From Ischnura elegans (lineage: Eukaryota; Arthropoda; Insecta; Odonata; Coenagrionidae), in NCBI RefSeq assembly GCF_921293095.1, contig NC_060247.1, forward strand, positions 115,959,111 through 116,023,110: a stretch of 64,000 bases of DNA, read 5' to 3'. A program made the position numbers and the translations under genes. Shown in pieces: positions 1 through 12,905 of the stretch (its first letter is position 1; every line of letters starts with the position of its first letter). The notes under the pieces are model-generated. The model was not told where the DNA came from. It saw only the letters and a list, made by a program, of their open reading frames with translations, and ran no database searches.

Positions 1-1032
1 TTGTCCGGAAAAAGTTAAGGACTTTAAATTCAGGAATCTTGGTACTACCTTAAGCAAATTGGCAGAATTTGTGGGCATTTGCCTTAACTTGAATATTTTA
101 TTACGTCGTATTTTGTTCTAGATACTGCTTACCTGTATACTTATTATTGAAGTAAACGCGATGATGGAGTTTTTCGGGGTAAAGGTGCTAAATATGATAA
201 AGGCTTCATGATTTTACAACTACTTTCTGAATGGCATCTTTTTAATGTGGAGCCAATTTGGATTTCGAAATCTGAGAAGTCGGAATGGGTGTCGTATTAT
301 GTTCAGTTTCTTTAAAAAAGGGTTTATTTCCTATGCTGCCTGTGTACAAGAATATATGCAATTTTCAGGGTATGATTTGAATAAAAAGATATGCAGCGAA
401 TACTCTATTAGATGAGTATTTTCCTCTTCCTATGCTACCTGATTGTGTTAAAAGTAAGTTGTTTGTGAGCGAAAGGAGAAATCCTCCGGGATGGCTTCAT
501 GACGCTGCATTCGCCCGAGACATGAGGAAACGCGGGAACACCCTGCGCAAGTAGCTGTGTATGCAGCTGTGTGAATGTGTTTTCTTTAGAGATTTATTCC
601 GTTGTCATCCGTTTCATCAGGACCTTACGTAATCGAAAGCCCCTAGGGCCATTTCGTATAAGAGTGGTTGGATCGGCAGGTACGTCGTTTGTTGAGCAAA
701 AGTGATCACTACATCAAATATTAAAATGTTTATTAAGATTAAATAAAATGTCCCGGAAATGTCTTTTTCATCGAAATCAAGTCTCGGCACGTCGAAAAAT
801 GCCAACATAGTCTCGAAGAGTCTCCTTATGAAGCAATTTGAAACGTTTTATTTGTTGAAATTGGTGAATTTATATATTTATAAGTCCTTAAATCCCACTT
901 TTACTGTAAACTAAAGATTTTTCCGCGTTCTAGTAATGGTATTCCTGAGGTTGGTGAATAATACCTTTGGTTCTGATGTCTCTCCTTTGAGGTCAATGTC
1001 GGTCAGTTGGTTTCCCTCCTGCGTTTTGGTGT
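1..1032. other. No gene recognised
   Basis: AT-rich sequence with scattered stops in all frames. A stretch at ~180-330 hints at a decayed transposase frame (TTCGGGGTAAAGG, CCTTTTTTAATGTG), but I could not assign it. Confidence 0.4.
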
Positions 1033-1317
1033 CTTGGTTTCAGTGACGTAGCCAGTGGGGAGTACAGTGGGTCCGGACCCCCCCCCCCCCCGAAATATAA
1101 AAACTCAATAATTTTTTATCATAAAAGAAAACAAAATATTGAAAAATCACGAATTTACAAAATATTTCTTTAACAAATGAAGTTTTTGTCGATTATGAAA
1201 AGTGTTAAAATTAGTATAAATCCCAATATGTAGAACCCCGTTTATTAAAACTTTCCCCCCTGGTTTTGGACCCCCCCCCCCCCGAACGAAATTCCTGTCT
1301 ACGCCCCTGCTTGGTTT
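1033..1317. mobile_element. hAT-type MITE, polyC family 1, copy 1, with 8-bp TSD
   Basis: The element spans 1041-1309 with ends CAGTGACGTAGCCAG and TCTACGCCCCTG (inverted). It is flanked by a perfect 8-bp target duplication CTTGGTTT (1033-1040 and 1310-1317), the hAT signature. The interior is AT-rich between two runs of C (about 1078-1092 and 1270-1284). Related copies lie at 42524 and 56997. No coding capacity. Confidence 0.85.
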
Positions 1318-2859
1318 TCTACTTATTGATTTTTATGTTGTTTTGTGTTTTCATGAGGATTTTTTTTACGACGAGTGATTTCTGTTGCCACTTTTGTCGC
1401 ATTTTAATCGAATTTCAAAAATGCCCGCAGCGCGATAATGAATGCAACGCGGTCCGCCTCTTTCCAATATTTTGCAGTACAATTTTTCTAATTGCGAAGA
1501 ATAGCACTTAAAAGTAATGAATTTTATAGATCATATCATCATGTACATAAATTTCGGTTAAAACCCCTAGTTATACCTTATTTCCCCGCGACATTCGGAT
1601 CACTTTGGCGACTTATGTGAACCCATTTAAATGCGCGGTCGGTGACTACACATTTAGAGGCAGACTTGAGGATCCTCATTTCTAATATTCGTGGGCGACC
1701 CTGTTCTTTCTCCCCTGCGAACATAGGGAGCACATCCGCTTCCGGTGTCCCCCCTCCCTCTCCTCCACGACATCTTTTCTTGTCTCTCTCTCTCTCTCAA
1801 GTATATTCGCCCCTGTTCATATTTATAACTATCCGCGGTGGGGCGCTCTATGGGAGGGGAGAATGAGTTCTTGTGCGTTATTAGCAGGTTAAGTTGGTAG
1901 CCTGAATCGGTCAATGCATTGTCAAAAATTCAAACGATTTTTTTTCTCTCTCGCGTAATTCTCCTAACATTTTTAGTACATTCTTTTAGGGTAAGAATAT
2001 CAATTACTTTCATGAAAAAATGCAGAGTTGAGATTTATTGTGATTCAATTTCATCGACGGTCGATAAACAGTGAAGGGAAGTTTCGGGGAGGTTGGCTCG
2101 TAAATTAAAAGTTGTGTCTTTTTTATCGGCTCTTATGTGGCCATGGTTTACCTATCTAATAAAGTAAACATAATTTTATCAACCCATACTATCTTTTGCA
2201 TAAATTGCGTTTAAAATTGCAAACAATCAATGGCGAGAATTGCCACCACACAGGAAAAAAGTTTGTAAATTCATAGAATCATGTCATGCATTGAGAAAAA
2301 CTGACGTTATGCGCAATTCAGCACTTAATCTCTTTTTTCGAGGTATTAACCAATTTATGCTTGTATTGCAAAAAAATACGTTGGTAAGCTCTAAGTGTGT
2401 ATTTTGTATTTATTTCACCTGGCTAAAATATTTTATAATTAGACAGCACCCTTTCATCATAAGACTGCACAGCTCACCGTTCAGGTTAAATGGCAACGAG
2501 CGCAAACGCGAAAACTATGGCAGCGGAAGTAATTTCCTACTGTAATTCTGCCGCATTGGTTAGCCCAAAAGGACCAAAGGGACTGCAAAGAGGAGGCCCA
2601 ATTACATCCTATAGAAGGCTGATTTTTTTCTGACGTGATTCAGTTGTGGTTCATTGAATCGCTCATGAAGAACCGGCCATTGAGAAGTGGAATCGCTTTA
2701 AAGCGTGTAAATAACTTCTAAACCCACGAGGCCGATACGAGGAAGGGAGGAATGGCTGACAATTAGAAGCAGTGACCCGCTTGGTAGGGACACGTGACTT
2801 CATCAAGTTGTCTGCGGAAGGGTTAGGCCATCGATGTTTCTCGCGAATGGTAGAAGACG
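1318..2859. other. No gene recognised
   Basis: Contains the TC repeat and, at ~1817-1845, a TATA-like stretch CATATTTATAACTATCCG that recurs at ~3384. Otherwise nothing that I can support. Confidence 0.4.
1780..1799. repeat. TC dinucleotide microsatellite
   Basis: A run of CTCTCTCTCTCTCTC. Confidence 0.8.
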
Positions 2860-3150
2860 TAGGCGACCAGTGGCGCAGCGAGGGGTGCGGGGGGTTAGGG
2901 GGATAAACCCCCCCCCCCCAGAGCTCATAGAAATGTTTAAGTTTAATCCATTTTACTTAATTGAATTGATATTAATATAGAATAGTGTACGGATTAATAA
3001 AATATCCCTCAGAAAGCCGTAAAACTCACCATTTTGAACCATTTATTTTAACCTTATCCTGGTGGGTATACCATACCCCCACACACCTTGATATTAGTTG
3101 CACCTAATCCCCCCCCAGCCTTAATTCCTAGCTGCGCCCCTGTTGGCGAC
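2860..3150. mobile_element. hAT-type MITE, family 2, copy 1, with 8-bp TSD
   Basis: Ends are CAGTGGCGCAGCGAGG (2868) and CTAGCTGCGCCCCTG (to 3142), inverted relative to each other. The flanks TAGGCGAC (2860-2867) and TTGGCGAC (3143-3150) form a 7/8 target duplication. It contains C runs and an AT-rich core shared with the copy at 55622-55973. Confidence 0.83.
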
Positions 3151-6100
3151 AGATAAAAAAATAGGGTCTCATAATTTGTAAAATGTAATCGACAGTGGAA
3201 AAAAGCGAACCACCCCATTGCTTTCTTCCGAAAAGTTGGAAATAGGAGATAGTTTTCACTGTTTAGAGCTGTAATACACGATTTTCTCCTGACTTACGTC
3301 GGAGCATATCCCGTTCCTCTATACGGAGGGGTAAGATGTCATCCCCCTCTCTGGTACCTGACACTAAATCTTTGACCCTTATTCATATTTATAACTACCG
3401 CTCGGGTCGGGGCGCGAAAGAAATTACTTAAAGGCCGGCAGCCATTCGATCCATTCCTATTATCACCCATTGTCCTGCCATATTGCTTCCTTGATGTATC
3501 CCCCGTTAGAATTCGTCGTGGCGATAGATCGCAGAACTTATTCCGGAAACGTTGTGTGTCTCGTTTTCCCGAAATTAACGAGTTAAAATGCCCCTTTCAT
3601 TGTTCTCTCTGAACTACCGTAGTTTAAAAAGTTGCGCCTTCATTTCTTTAAAAGTTTCTCTCGAAAATATTGCAATTGTATGGGCACATGACCAATTATG
3701 AACACCCGGATGCAAATTGCTATGGTAATCAAAATGTAATTTTACGCAATACTATCTTACGGTTCGAAATAATACTCGGGTCTTGATTAAAATAATACTA
3801 AAATCAACTCGTATAGTAAAAATACTGCTTTGATTTTAAAAAGTTAGGGACATTTTACCACAGAAACTTTCTCGTCATAATGCTAAAAAAATAGTTTCTT
3901 TTACGTAAATTTAAGTTATGGTAATTATAGATTCTTACTTTAACCTGCTTGCATATGTGAACATTATTATGATTGTAATCAATTATCTTATAATTTCTTA
4001 ATTTGCACAGTGTGAAGTATGATTCTATAAATCAATCGTCTCCAAATATTGCAAATGGGGTTTAACCTATAAATAGACAAAAACGAATCATAACTTTTTT
4101 ATGCTTAGTGATCGAAGGTTGGGTTTGCTGACTGACCGTTGCGGTGGGTTCCCATTTTCCTTGTAAACTTCAGATTAGCATGCATTTTCTTAACTTTCCT
4201 GTAAATTTACTGGAAAATTTTCGTATTATATCTAAACCAATGCAAGGAAATATTGGGATTTGAATTTTGAGTCGCTCATTGGTGGCTTTTCTAGGAGTTT
4301 ATACCGCGGAACGGAGCACTAGTGTCACCTTAGTGAAAATTTCAAATATCCTCTTCTCATTGTATTTCTTCGACTTCGGGCCACGAAATATAGATTTTCC
4401 TCGCTCATTTTTTAGAAACTGCATTCGAAACTTTCATTTTTTATGCTGCCTCAAAAGGCAGAACTATTCTTAAGCATCCCGAAAATGTTGATTATTGCTT
4501 TAAAAAAGTTTCATTTTGACAAAAAGCTGATATTTGGTGTGTTTATCCTAGGCGTATCGCCTGATTAGTGTTTTAGTTGCTAGGTTTAGTGGAATTGAAT
4601 TAAAATCCCTATTTTAAATGGCCGCTGCGTTCGGGTCCAATCCGTTGACGTAAAAAATAATTATGTACTGGGATGGATGTCGTCTGTCGTTTGCTATGAT
4701 TTTTTCCATTTTTTAAGTGTTCTACTTGTTTTTTTTACTAAATTTTTTGTGTTTCCTGTTTACCAGTTGAAATGTTAATTTTATCTAATTTGTTAATCAC
4801 AAAATAGTTTTTTTATCGCCCCAATAGAGTTCCAGCGTATTTCATCATGGTAAAAAATTGTAACGTATTAAAAAAGAGAATTTATGACAAATTGCTTCTT
4901 CACGTCTATTATCACCTCTTATTTTGACGTTGCCGCGTTTCTAGGATGTTTTGGATTTGTAATAAAATGCGAAGATGACAATGTAACTGTTGAAACGTTG
5001 GCAAACAACTACTTAGCTGCTTTTATTCGCCAAACCTGATGATTAATTTAACGCGATTCTTTCGGCTGCTATGACATATCTTTTTCAAAATAACATTTGC
5101 GAGGAGAATTTGTTTTGGATCGCGTGGTGGACTAAGGGCGTTCCATTTGTCGATATCCCGTTGTCACCGGCAGTAGCAGGTGCTCCTCCCCATTCCCATT
5201 CACAGCCCCCGGCTATTTATAAACGCACTTCCAGCGAAGAAGAGCGCCCCCCCCCCTTTCCCCCCCCCCAACACCCCCAACCCTTATAGGGCCATCCTCT
5301 CCTTTTGCTTTAGTCCTCTCCACGGATAAGTTAAATGCCTTCGATAGAGCTTGAAGAACCGTGAGTGCGTGATTCGTCTCGCGACTTTCCTCATAAACGC
5401 CAATTTTTCACATTAACTGGGGCTTAACTGTAGTTACTCTCCTCTAGTCAAAAGGTTTTTCATATTAGATTTTCCAAAAGATCAAAAATGCTAAGAAGCC
5501 ATTCAGTCTTATCCTCAGTTATTCCAATCGGTTACTTAAGTTTCCTCAAGAAGACTCGAGTCTCTTATGAACAATTTTAAAACTGAATGAGATTTAAAGT
5601 CATGCTTTTCCCAAAAATGCGCTAAAAATAAAAAAACATGAATTTCCGATCGGAGATTTAAGCGTCTTAATTGCTGCTAATTAGGTTTATTAGAAGAAAT
5701 TTTAAGAGATTTTGATCGGTGAATTAGAAATGACGCGGAATATTAATTTCTAACCTAATCAGGACCCACGCTTTAAAATCCGGGAGATGGAAAGCTTATT
5801 ATTTTACTATTTATTGCAATTCATACTGTTTTTTAAGTGTACGAGTAAGTATAAATTTAGGAAGAGAAAGAAAGACATGGTTTTATTTTCCTCGCAGAAG
5901 CTGCTATGTCATTTTTTTAACGAGTTTCATAACTTAAGGCATTTACACGGTACCATATATCGTACTATGTTTTTGCGTTGCCACATCTCGGTAACCTATG
6001 AGGTGATACTCATACTTAGCGCACATAAATGTATAAATCGGATCATATACCACGTCTTAAATCGTTAAACATGACTCGTGAGTCACTCTGAGCAGTGAAA

Positions 6101-6582
6101 TTTCGTTTCATTATTGATGGCTTTTCCAGTGGCTTATGCAATTATTAGTGACAATTGTTACAACGATATTAGCCTTATTTGTCGTATATTTAAGTATTTG
6201 ACCTACTATTTGCTTTTGGAGCACCCCAAATAGAGGATATCCCAAGTTTTATGTTAATTGGAGACTTTTAATAAGTCATGACGCTTAGCTGTTTTTGTTA
6301 TAAAGTCACTCTGCTTGGTTATTTTTTGCATTGTTTAGTGTTCACAGTTTCTTTCTAGTATTGCTAGAGTATGCTGTGCTAGTTATAGGGGACACCTCAT
6401 GCTGTTCACTACGATTTCATTGTGGAACCATTTCAATCGAACAATATACTCACATTCCCCTCTTGGTTCCATTTTTTTCAGGTAATTTCCTGGAAAATGT
6501 ATCATTTGTAGTTCAAACTGTGCAGGATTTGGTTCTTCCATTCGATCACTTTTGAAGTTTCGTACCCTAAGTATGGTGTAAG
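3151..6582. other. No gene recognised
   Basis: AT-rich, with a C-rich/purine-poor patch at 5245-5280 and a TATA-like CTATTTATAAACGCAC at ~5212. No splice-consistent conserved exon seen. Confidence 0.4.
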
Positions 6583-6765
6583 GTTACTCGGGAATTCCAC
6601 CGGGTTAGGTTCTCCTACTCCATCTCGGCCGACGTTTCGATGTACGCCCTGATGACGATGGACAACTCGCACATCAAAACGTCGGCCGAGATGGAGTTGG
6701 AGAACCCTACCCGGTGGAATTCCCGAGTAACTTTCCACGATTCTATACGCCGGGAAAGCCTGCGA
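6583..6765. mobile_element. Hairpin repeat family (CCGACGTTTCGATG type), copy 1
   Basis: A 60-base left arm (6583-6642, GTTACTCGGGAATTCCACCG and onward) pairs with 6672-6731; the loop includes CCTGATGACGATGGAC. A tail TATACGCCGGGAAAGCCT follows. The same arms and tail occur at 12700-12900 and half of it at 15535-15600. Confidence 0.75.
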
Positions 6766-8068
6766 TAATTCTTGATCTAAGTAGGTTTTTACTCGGCGAA
6801 AGTCGAATTGTAATTGTATGCCTTAATGTTTCGGCTTGAAGTTAATTACAAGTGTCCGCATGCCAAATTATAAGTTGTCAGTGTATTTTAACTTTATTTC
6901 CATAATCTGTACACTTGCCTTATCGTTTGACAAGTAAGCTATGACGTTGGTAAGTACACATTATTAAATATGATATCATAGGTTGCTGAAAATTTCCTTG
7001 TGAGTGGGCAGTGATTCATTGATTATTCCACCGCAGTGATACGTAGCCGATTGTGTAGCATCGCTTCACGATCTTCTTTCCTTGAAAGGCGTGCGATTAG
7101 TTCATTCGGTATTTTTTGCGAAAGATAATGGGTTTTTCCCTTTGGAGGAGGCAGATGTTCCAAGCACGCGAGCGCAGTGCATGGATATGTCCCGTAGGTC
7201 CCATACTTTTCATAAGAATACTTGTGGAAGCCTTAAACGAAGAAGAAGTCGTTAATATATATGTATCTATGGAGAATAAAACCCACTTCCGACGACGGAC
7301 TGACTCATTCAAATTTTAGGGGTGAACGAGACGAGATACGATAAAAAGTCATGGAATCGACCCTTTCTAAAATCGTCTGAAACCCAAGGAGAAATTGTCG
7401 AAACACAGCATTTTCCCTCTATTACAGTGTTTCCTATGCCTCTACTATTTGGGGGCCAAAAAATCGATATTTTTCAAAAATTTAATTTTTCTAATCCAGA
7501 TCACGTGCTACGTCGGTAAACCAATCTTCAGACCGATCGTAGCACTTTTAATGTTAGCAAATTCGTTCAATTCTACTAGGTATTTCTTGAATTACTATTA
7601 TCTCAACAACGTAGGAAGATGCGCTGTTGCGTCATAGATTTCAGCAAAAATTGTGACCAGAAAAGGCCTCGGGCCATTTCTTTTAGAGTATTATAGGGCT
7701 CTGCCCTCCCAGCGAGCGAACGAGTGTATATGTATGTTTGGTATTTTTTGGCGATTTATTTATTTTCAATTTTTTCGGCGGTTTGACTTTCACTCTTACC
7801 TTCTCTTTCTAATCCATGAATCCTCTTCTATTTCTCCCTCTCTGTTCGCGTAAAACCTTCTTCCAAGACTTCAGTATTCTTTCATTCCTTAAGCCTATTT
7901 CTCAAGGTACTTGACCGTTCTTAAATCTGAATATTTTAATGATCATTTATTCTATTTTCCCAACATAGTATGCTTAAAGCCTTTCTAGGTGTTATCACGC
8001 GTTTTTTTAACTTTACGAGGTTTTTAACAACGTTATCCCGGAAAGTCTTATTTTTTTTTTAAGAAAGT

Positions 8069-8116
8069 GATTGGCTAGTTGAGTAGATTGGCTAGTTGAG
8101 TAGCAACTAGCCAATC
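8069..8116. repeat. Perfect 13-bp hairpin preceded by a direct repeat
   Basis: GATTGGCTAGTTG (8086-8098) pairs with CAACTAGCCAATC (8104-8116) across a 5-base loop. The unit TTGGCTAGTTGAGTA is also present just upstream at ~8070. No element boundaries are visible. Confidence 0.6.
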
Positions 8117-9177
8117 TAGCTAGTTGGGTTGGGATTGTGAATGGGATAAACAAAGTTTAGACGTAAAAATGAGACAATTATATGTAGCCTCGTTTGAGTG
8201 TGGTTGCCAGCCGACTCCAAGCCTGGCTCGCTTCATTGGTCCTCCGTCTCATTGCAAGCTTTTTCTAAAAACACAGGTGACATAAGTGGGAGCATATTCT
8301 TACTACATTTGTTGAAAAATTATAGCAATTTAATGATTAATATTGTGTTTAGTCTTGAGAACGTAGTATTTCCGTACTTCTACAAGATTGTGTATTCATG
8401 ATACAATAGGTATTTTGTTTTTATTTTCAATTCGTCCCTCTGTGACTACTAAATGTGTGCTTATACGTTTCGCATTTTTCGTCAAAATATTTTTTTTCTT
8501 TCACAGATGGTATCCATGTGCGTGAAAGAGTATAATAATGCTGTGGAGAATTTTTTACTTTTTTCGCGCAATAATTTGACGTAAAGTCTCTTCATTAGTT
8601 TGTTTGTCACTCAAGAAGAAGCGTGGTTGTGAGCGTATGGTATAGCAAACTTAATGTCGTTCTTTCGTCTGATCAACAAATTATTTTCATCTAATTGGTA
8701 ATAAATATTTTCCTAACCTAAGTTCTACGTAATGATAGATTGTTCTGATCGTAATTCGATGACGTGCAAATAGGTGATTGAAGAGCATATATTTTGGGCT
8801 CCTCCAAGAAAGTGGAATTTCGTACTTCGTTTCTCGGTTCATTCTCCGTACAGTATCATTAATTGTTTTTAGAGTTATGATTTATTTGGCTGTTGCTTGC
8901 CGTTATTAATATCTTTGATCTGAGAGGTGGGCTTAAGAATTTTTGTGTGGAGAAATTGCCGTCTCCCTGTGCGTGAATTCTCGCAAAAAAACTGTAAAAC
9001 CTGCAAAGTAAATGGTTGGAGCCCAATATGTGTTATATTTAGTTTTGCATGAAGACTCACCTTTTACGCTATAGAAGATCCAGTAGCTCATTGTCCCCGA
9101 GGCAATAGTTATATTCGAAGGGAATAAAAAAGAAATCACGAGGCTGGAGTGGACGAACGCCCATGCCACTGTCCTGA

Positions 9178-9197
9178 ATATATATATATATATATAC
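9178..9197. repeat. AT dinucleotide microsatellite
   Basis: About ten TA repeats (ATATATATATATATATATAT). Confidence 0.85.
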
Positions 9198-10614
9198 TGC
9201 GGATGTCAATCATGGATTATCCTCTCGCGGATTCGCGCTGTCGTCACGTGATAATGCAATATTGAGCTCAATTTGGATGACGTAATCCGTTCTCTGCCGA
9301 TGTACCAACCTCCCAGTAAGTATAAGAGCGAGAGCGATTTTCTGTTTCCTCGCGTGCGACCGAGATTGAAATGGCAAAATCTCGGATCATGTGACTCACG
9401 ATGCATGTTGGTTGGTTTATTTCGACGAAAGCATCTGTTGACATTTTGATTGAAAGTTTAATTTACATTAACGTCTCGGTTACGGAGATGGGGAAGTATT
9501 AGCCTGTGGACATAATAAATTTTAAGATTTTTCATTGCTCACGTTATCCTTTTTCCATAATTATAATCGGGTTAGAGGAATCAATGTTTGCTTCTGTCTT
9601 TGTTTCCCTCGCAGCTGAGTGCTCTTTTTCCCCTCAACAGCTGAGTTCTCTTTTTCATTTACCCTAAGAGCTCGCGCGTTGTGAAGGGGTGTTTTTTATG
9701 GCCAACCTCTGTGTTTATAAGCACTTAACAATTTGAGAGTGAGTGAATTTCACCCATGCCAGATGAGTCGTGTGGCGTGTTTCAAGCGAATAGTGTTTTC
9801 CACGTGATGCTTTCGCCTTGTAATGTCGTAGTGTTGCGTGCGTAAAACGGCGACAGGTATCGTTTTCTCTCGAATAATGGCATTTGCAAGAGACGGAGAA
9901 ACGACCTCGGGAAACCACAGCCCTTCACAATAAAGGGGTTATGCCCGGGGGGTAAAGTAAGGCTTCCGCGGTTGCCATCAAAACGTCGAGTCTTTCTAAG
10001 GTTTCGGAAGGTCAAAAACTCGGAGGAAAGCGATTAAAACAAGATCTGAGAACCTTAGAATAAGGACGGGGGAGCTTGGAATTCGTTCCAGGAATTCGAA
10101 TTTTAGTTTAAGAAGATTTTTGAACCCTCAAAGAAGATTTTTCCTTTAAAAGGTCGCTAGGAATCTCCGAGGACTCAAACCAATATCATCTCCTAATTGC
10201 GGGTCAAGTATGGCGCTAAATCTTTTGCTTGTGTTGAAAATAATTGGATATTTCTCGTTGTATTTCGTGAATATTTCGGTTTAGTTCAGTCGAAACCTGC
10301 ATGAAAAGTGGGGGGTACCTTATGAAAATATTGAGATGTATTCGCACTTTTTTTGCTTTTTGCCTTTTCCTCACGTGTTACGGAATCACACTCATCGTCA
10401 AATACATGTTTTAAAAATGAATTTACTACAGTTTTTTCACCAAAATTAGTCCTGTATGGTTATTACTTCATAAATTTTTATTACTTGAATTTTTATAAAA
10501 TAGGCCGTCTTTGAAATGCTCATATATCACGCGTGTGCAGCGTACATCCCTGAGAAATAGGAGGTTGAATGGAGGCAGGGGAAATAATTTTTTTGTAGCG
10601 ACTTTCTTCTTTTG

Positions 10615-11033
10615 TTATTAATTAGGGATGGACGGATCCAGGATTTTTTTCGGATCCGGATTCGGATGGGATCCTTGATTTTCGGAGCCGGATCTTTCGG
10701 ATCGGATATTTTCGGATCCAAATGCATTTTCAAACTCCTACTATTAAACGAAGTAATTATTCAAGTTTATTCTGGGTATATACAATCAAAGGAATGCTTT
10801 TTAGATTTTCATACACATTTTAATATTTTTATTACGTAACCTCTGCGAGAGCTTCCAAACAAAACGGTTCATGAGTAGGACTAGGATCGCATGCGATGGC
10901 GCATTCGAAGAGAGAATCGGAACTCTTTCCACCCTTATTCACTGAAGCTATTATTTAAAATTTCCGTTCCAGATCCGATGTCTTCCGCGACTTTGGATCC
11001 GATGTATCCGATTCGACCATCCCTATTATTTAT
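10615..11033. mobile_element. hAT-type MITE with TAGGGATGG ends and 8-bp TSD
   Basis: Element 10623-11025. It begins TAGGGATGGACGG and ends with the inverse CCATCCCTA. Flanks TTATTAAT (10615-10622) and TTATTTAT (11026-11033) match 7/8. Subterminal regions are saturated with GGATCCG/TCGGATC repeats on both sides, likely transposase-binding sites. No ORF resembling a transposase. Confidence 0.8.
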
Positions 11034-11429
11034 ATTTTTTTAGTTGCGCGCGTGACTGCGCACAGCATACTCTTTGATACGGTGCTTTGATAAACGCGGT
11101 TCGTGAGTGACAAAGTGAGGTTTCCAGCCTCCCAAGGAAGCTCATCATAAGAACGTATCAATATACCTCGACCGGTCTTTTTCGTGAGATATTTCTGTTT
11201 TCGTGCGCTATAGTTTTGCCATTCTCTGGATACCTAGGATAGGCCTTTGTCAACATTCTCCTGTTTCCCAAGTATGGATCCAGGTACTCAACATTTTCCA
11301 CTGACGTCATGGCAAAATTAGCATTGCCGGAAAGCGCATTCCGTAATTTTTTTCAGAAGTGAAGTATTACTGTCTGTTTTTTTAATTACAAGTTATTATT
11401 TACATTTTATTACATTTTTTTGTTTTGGC

Positions 11430-11654
11430 TACGAATTTAGATTAGAATATTATTAATCTAAATTCGTAACCAAGTTCTAATATCAGATATTAGAATTTTG
11501 AGGCAACAAAGTTGATAAAAGTGTTACTTGACTATTATGTCCTTTGTTAAGCAGTGCAGGAACGGCGTTCCGGCACCATGACACCACTGGTACTTTAGAT
11601 GAGAATATTTCTAATATAAATTTGTAAATAAATTCTAATATAATATATTAGAAT
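11430..11654. repeat. Cluster of three AT-rich hairpins
   Basis: TACGAATTTAGATTA (11430-11444) pairs perfectly with 11454-11468. TCTAATATC/GATATTAGA follows at ~11476-11494, and TTCTAATAT/ATATTAGAA at ~11634-11654. All share TCTAATAT or TAGATTA words, so they may be pieces of one foldback element. Confidence 0.5.
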
Positions 11655-11664
11655 TTGGAGGGAT

Positions 11665-11858
11665 AGAGCTCATGCTGGACTTAAGCCACGGGCGTGTGAA
11701 TTTCGCATTTTCAAGGTGAGGGAGCAAGTTCCTTTCCCTGGGCAGCGTGGCTCTCCCAGGATTTTTGTATTTGAAGTACTCTAAGGCTTCATCCTGGAAT
11801 TGAACCCAGGACCCCTCAATCTTGAGCCTATACCCACTATATTACCAAGCTCCTCAAG
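11665..11858 (-). repeat. tRNA-derived SINE, family A, minus strand
   Basis: On the minus strand the head reads GAGCTTGGTAATATAGTGGG ... GGTCCTGGGTTCAATTCCAGG, with A-box-like TGGTAATATAGTGG and B-box GGTTCAATTCC. The body (ends toward 11665) resembles copies at 14676 and 37975. Confidence 0.6.
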
Positions 11859-12699
11859 TTTACTTTATTTATCCTATTTTTTCAGAGGATAACGTAAGTT
11901 GTAAGGGGGCGTACACACTTCGGAGAAAACATTAGCCCTCGAAAAGTAAAAGTAGCGATCATACCTTAATTTTTGGATGAAACCTGTATGCAACGCTGCT
12001 CCTAAAGTATAATGTGCAGCGTATTATACAAACGCATGTCACGAGTTTTTTCTTTACACCGCCATAATCATCAGTGAAAAATCCCAAATATCCCTTAAAA
12101 CTTTAAATACTGTGGCTTTTAACTCATATATACATAACAATAGGACCAATATTTGCAGCCACCGAGTCTTATAATCATTTTGAGGGTAAAACTGCATGAG
12201 TATACATTTTAAACCTAGAGAAAACGTTAGTTTTTTTTCCATTTTTCTCCACTTTGACTAGGGGCGCATACGGGTCGTTGTTTGGGGTATGCAGTACCTC
12301 CCAGCGCTAACGTGTCTGAGGTCTGATATCCGTAGATGAGTGGCTTTTTCAGTAATTACTTTTAACATCGTTTCTTCAGTTGGTGAAATAAAAACTTTCA
12401 TAGGAGAGTCATCTTAAAGAATATCTTATTTTCAATTTTTCCAAAAATTCCAGGGGTAATGGGCGGCCGACTCCCCCCCACCTTCCACTTTTAATCCGCC
12501 ACTGATATCGACGGTAAAATGAAAAACGTCTCGTAATGACTGCACGAAGTCATGCAGTGGTGTCATTGAACCGGTTAAGAAAAGACATAATGGTCAAGTA
12601 ACATTTTTATCAATTTGGGTGCCTCAAATTTTCAAATACATACATTCGTATTTCTTTGTAATAAAATTTAAATAATAACTTTTAATAAAAAACACAGAG

Positions 12700-12905
12700 T
12701 AATGTTGAAGTTGTTTCGGGTTTCCCACCGAGTGAGGTTCTCCATCTCTGCCGACGTTTCGATGGCCGTGTCGTCCATCGTCATAAGGGCTTGGCTGATG
12801 ACGATGGACGACACGGCCATCGAAACGTCTGCAGACATGGAGAACCTCATCCGGTGGAAAACCCGAAAGAACTTTAACATCTTCATACGCCGGGAAAACC
12901 TTTCT
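12700..12905. mobile_element. Hairpin repeat family (CCGACGTTTCGATG type), copy 2
   Basis: The left arm from 12700 (GTTTCGGGTTTCCCACCG, TGAGGTTCTCCATCTC, GACGTTTCGATGG, GTGTCGTCCATCGTCA) pairs with the inverse ending ~12881. The tail TCATACGCCGGGAAAACCT matches copy 1. The loop is only ~15 bases, so the arms are longer than in copy 1. Confidence 0.75.

Larger units (their letters stand above)
6766..10614. other. No gene recognised
   Basis: Apart from the hairpin at 8069-8116 and the AT microsatellite at 9178, I see no conserved exon. A short direct duplication (CAGCTGAGTGCTCTTTTTC / CAGCTGAGTTCTCTTTTTC) lies at ~9613-9658. Confidence 0.4.

Noticed and set aside
180-560. Hints of a decayed coding sequence near the left edge
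   Set aside because: Short phrases look coding-like but change frame every few codons and match no family that I can name.
5071-5289. Proline-rich open frame ending in P-rich text
   Set aside because: It reads through C-rich simple sequence; no conservation or splice context.
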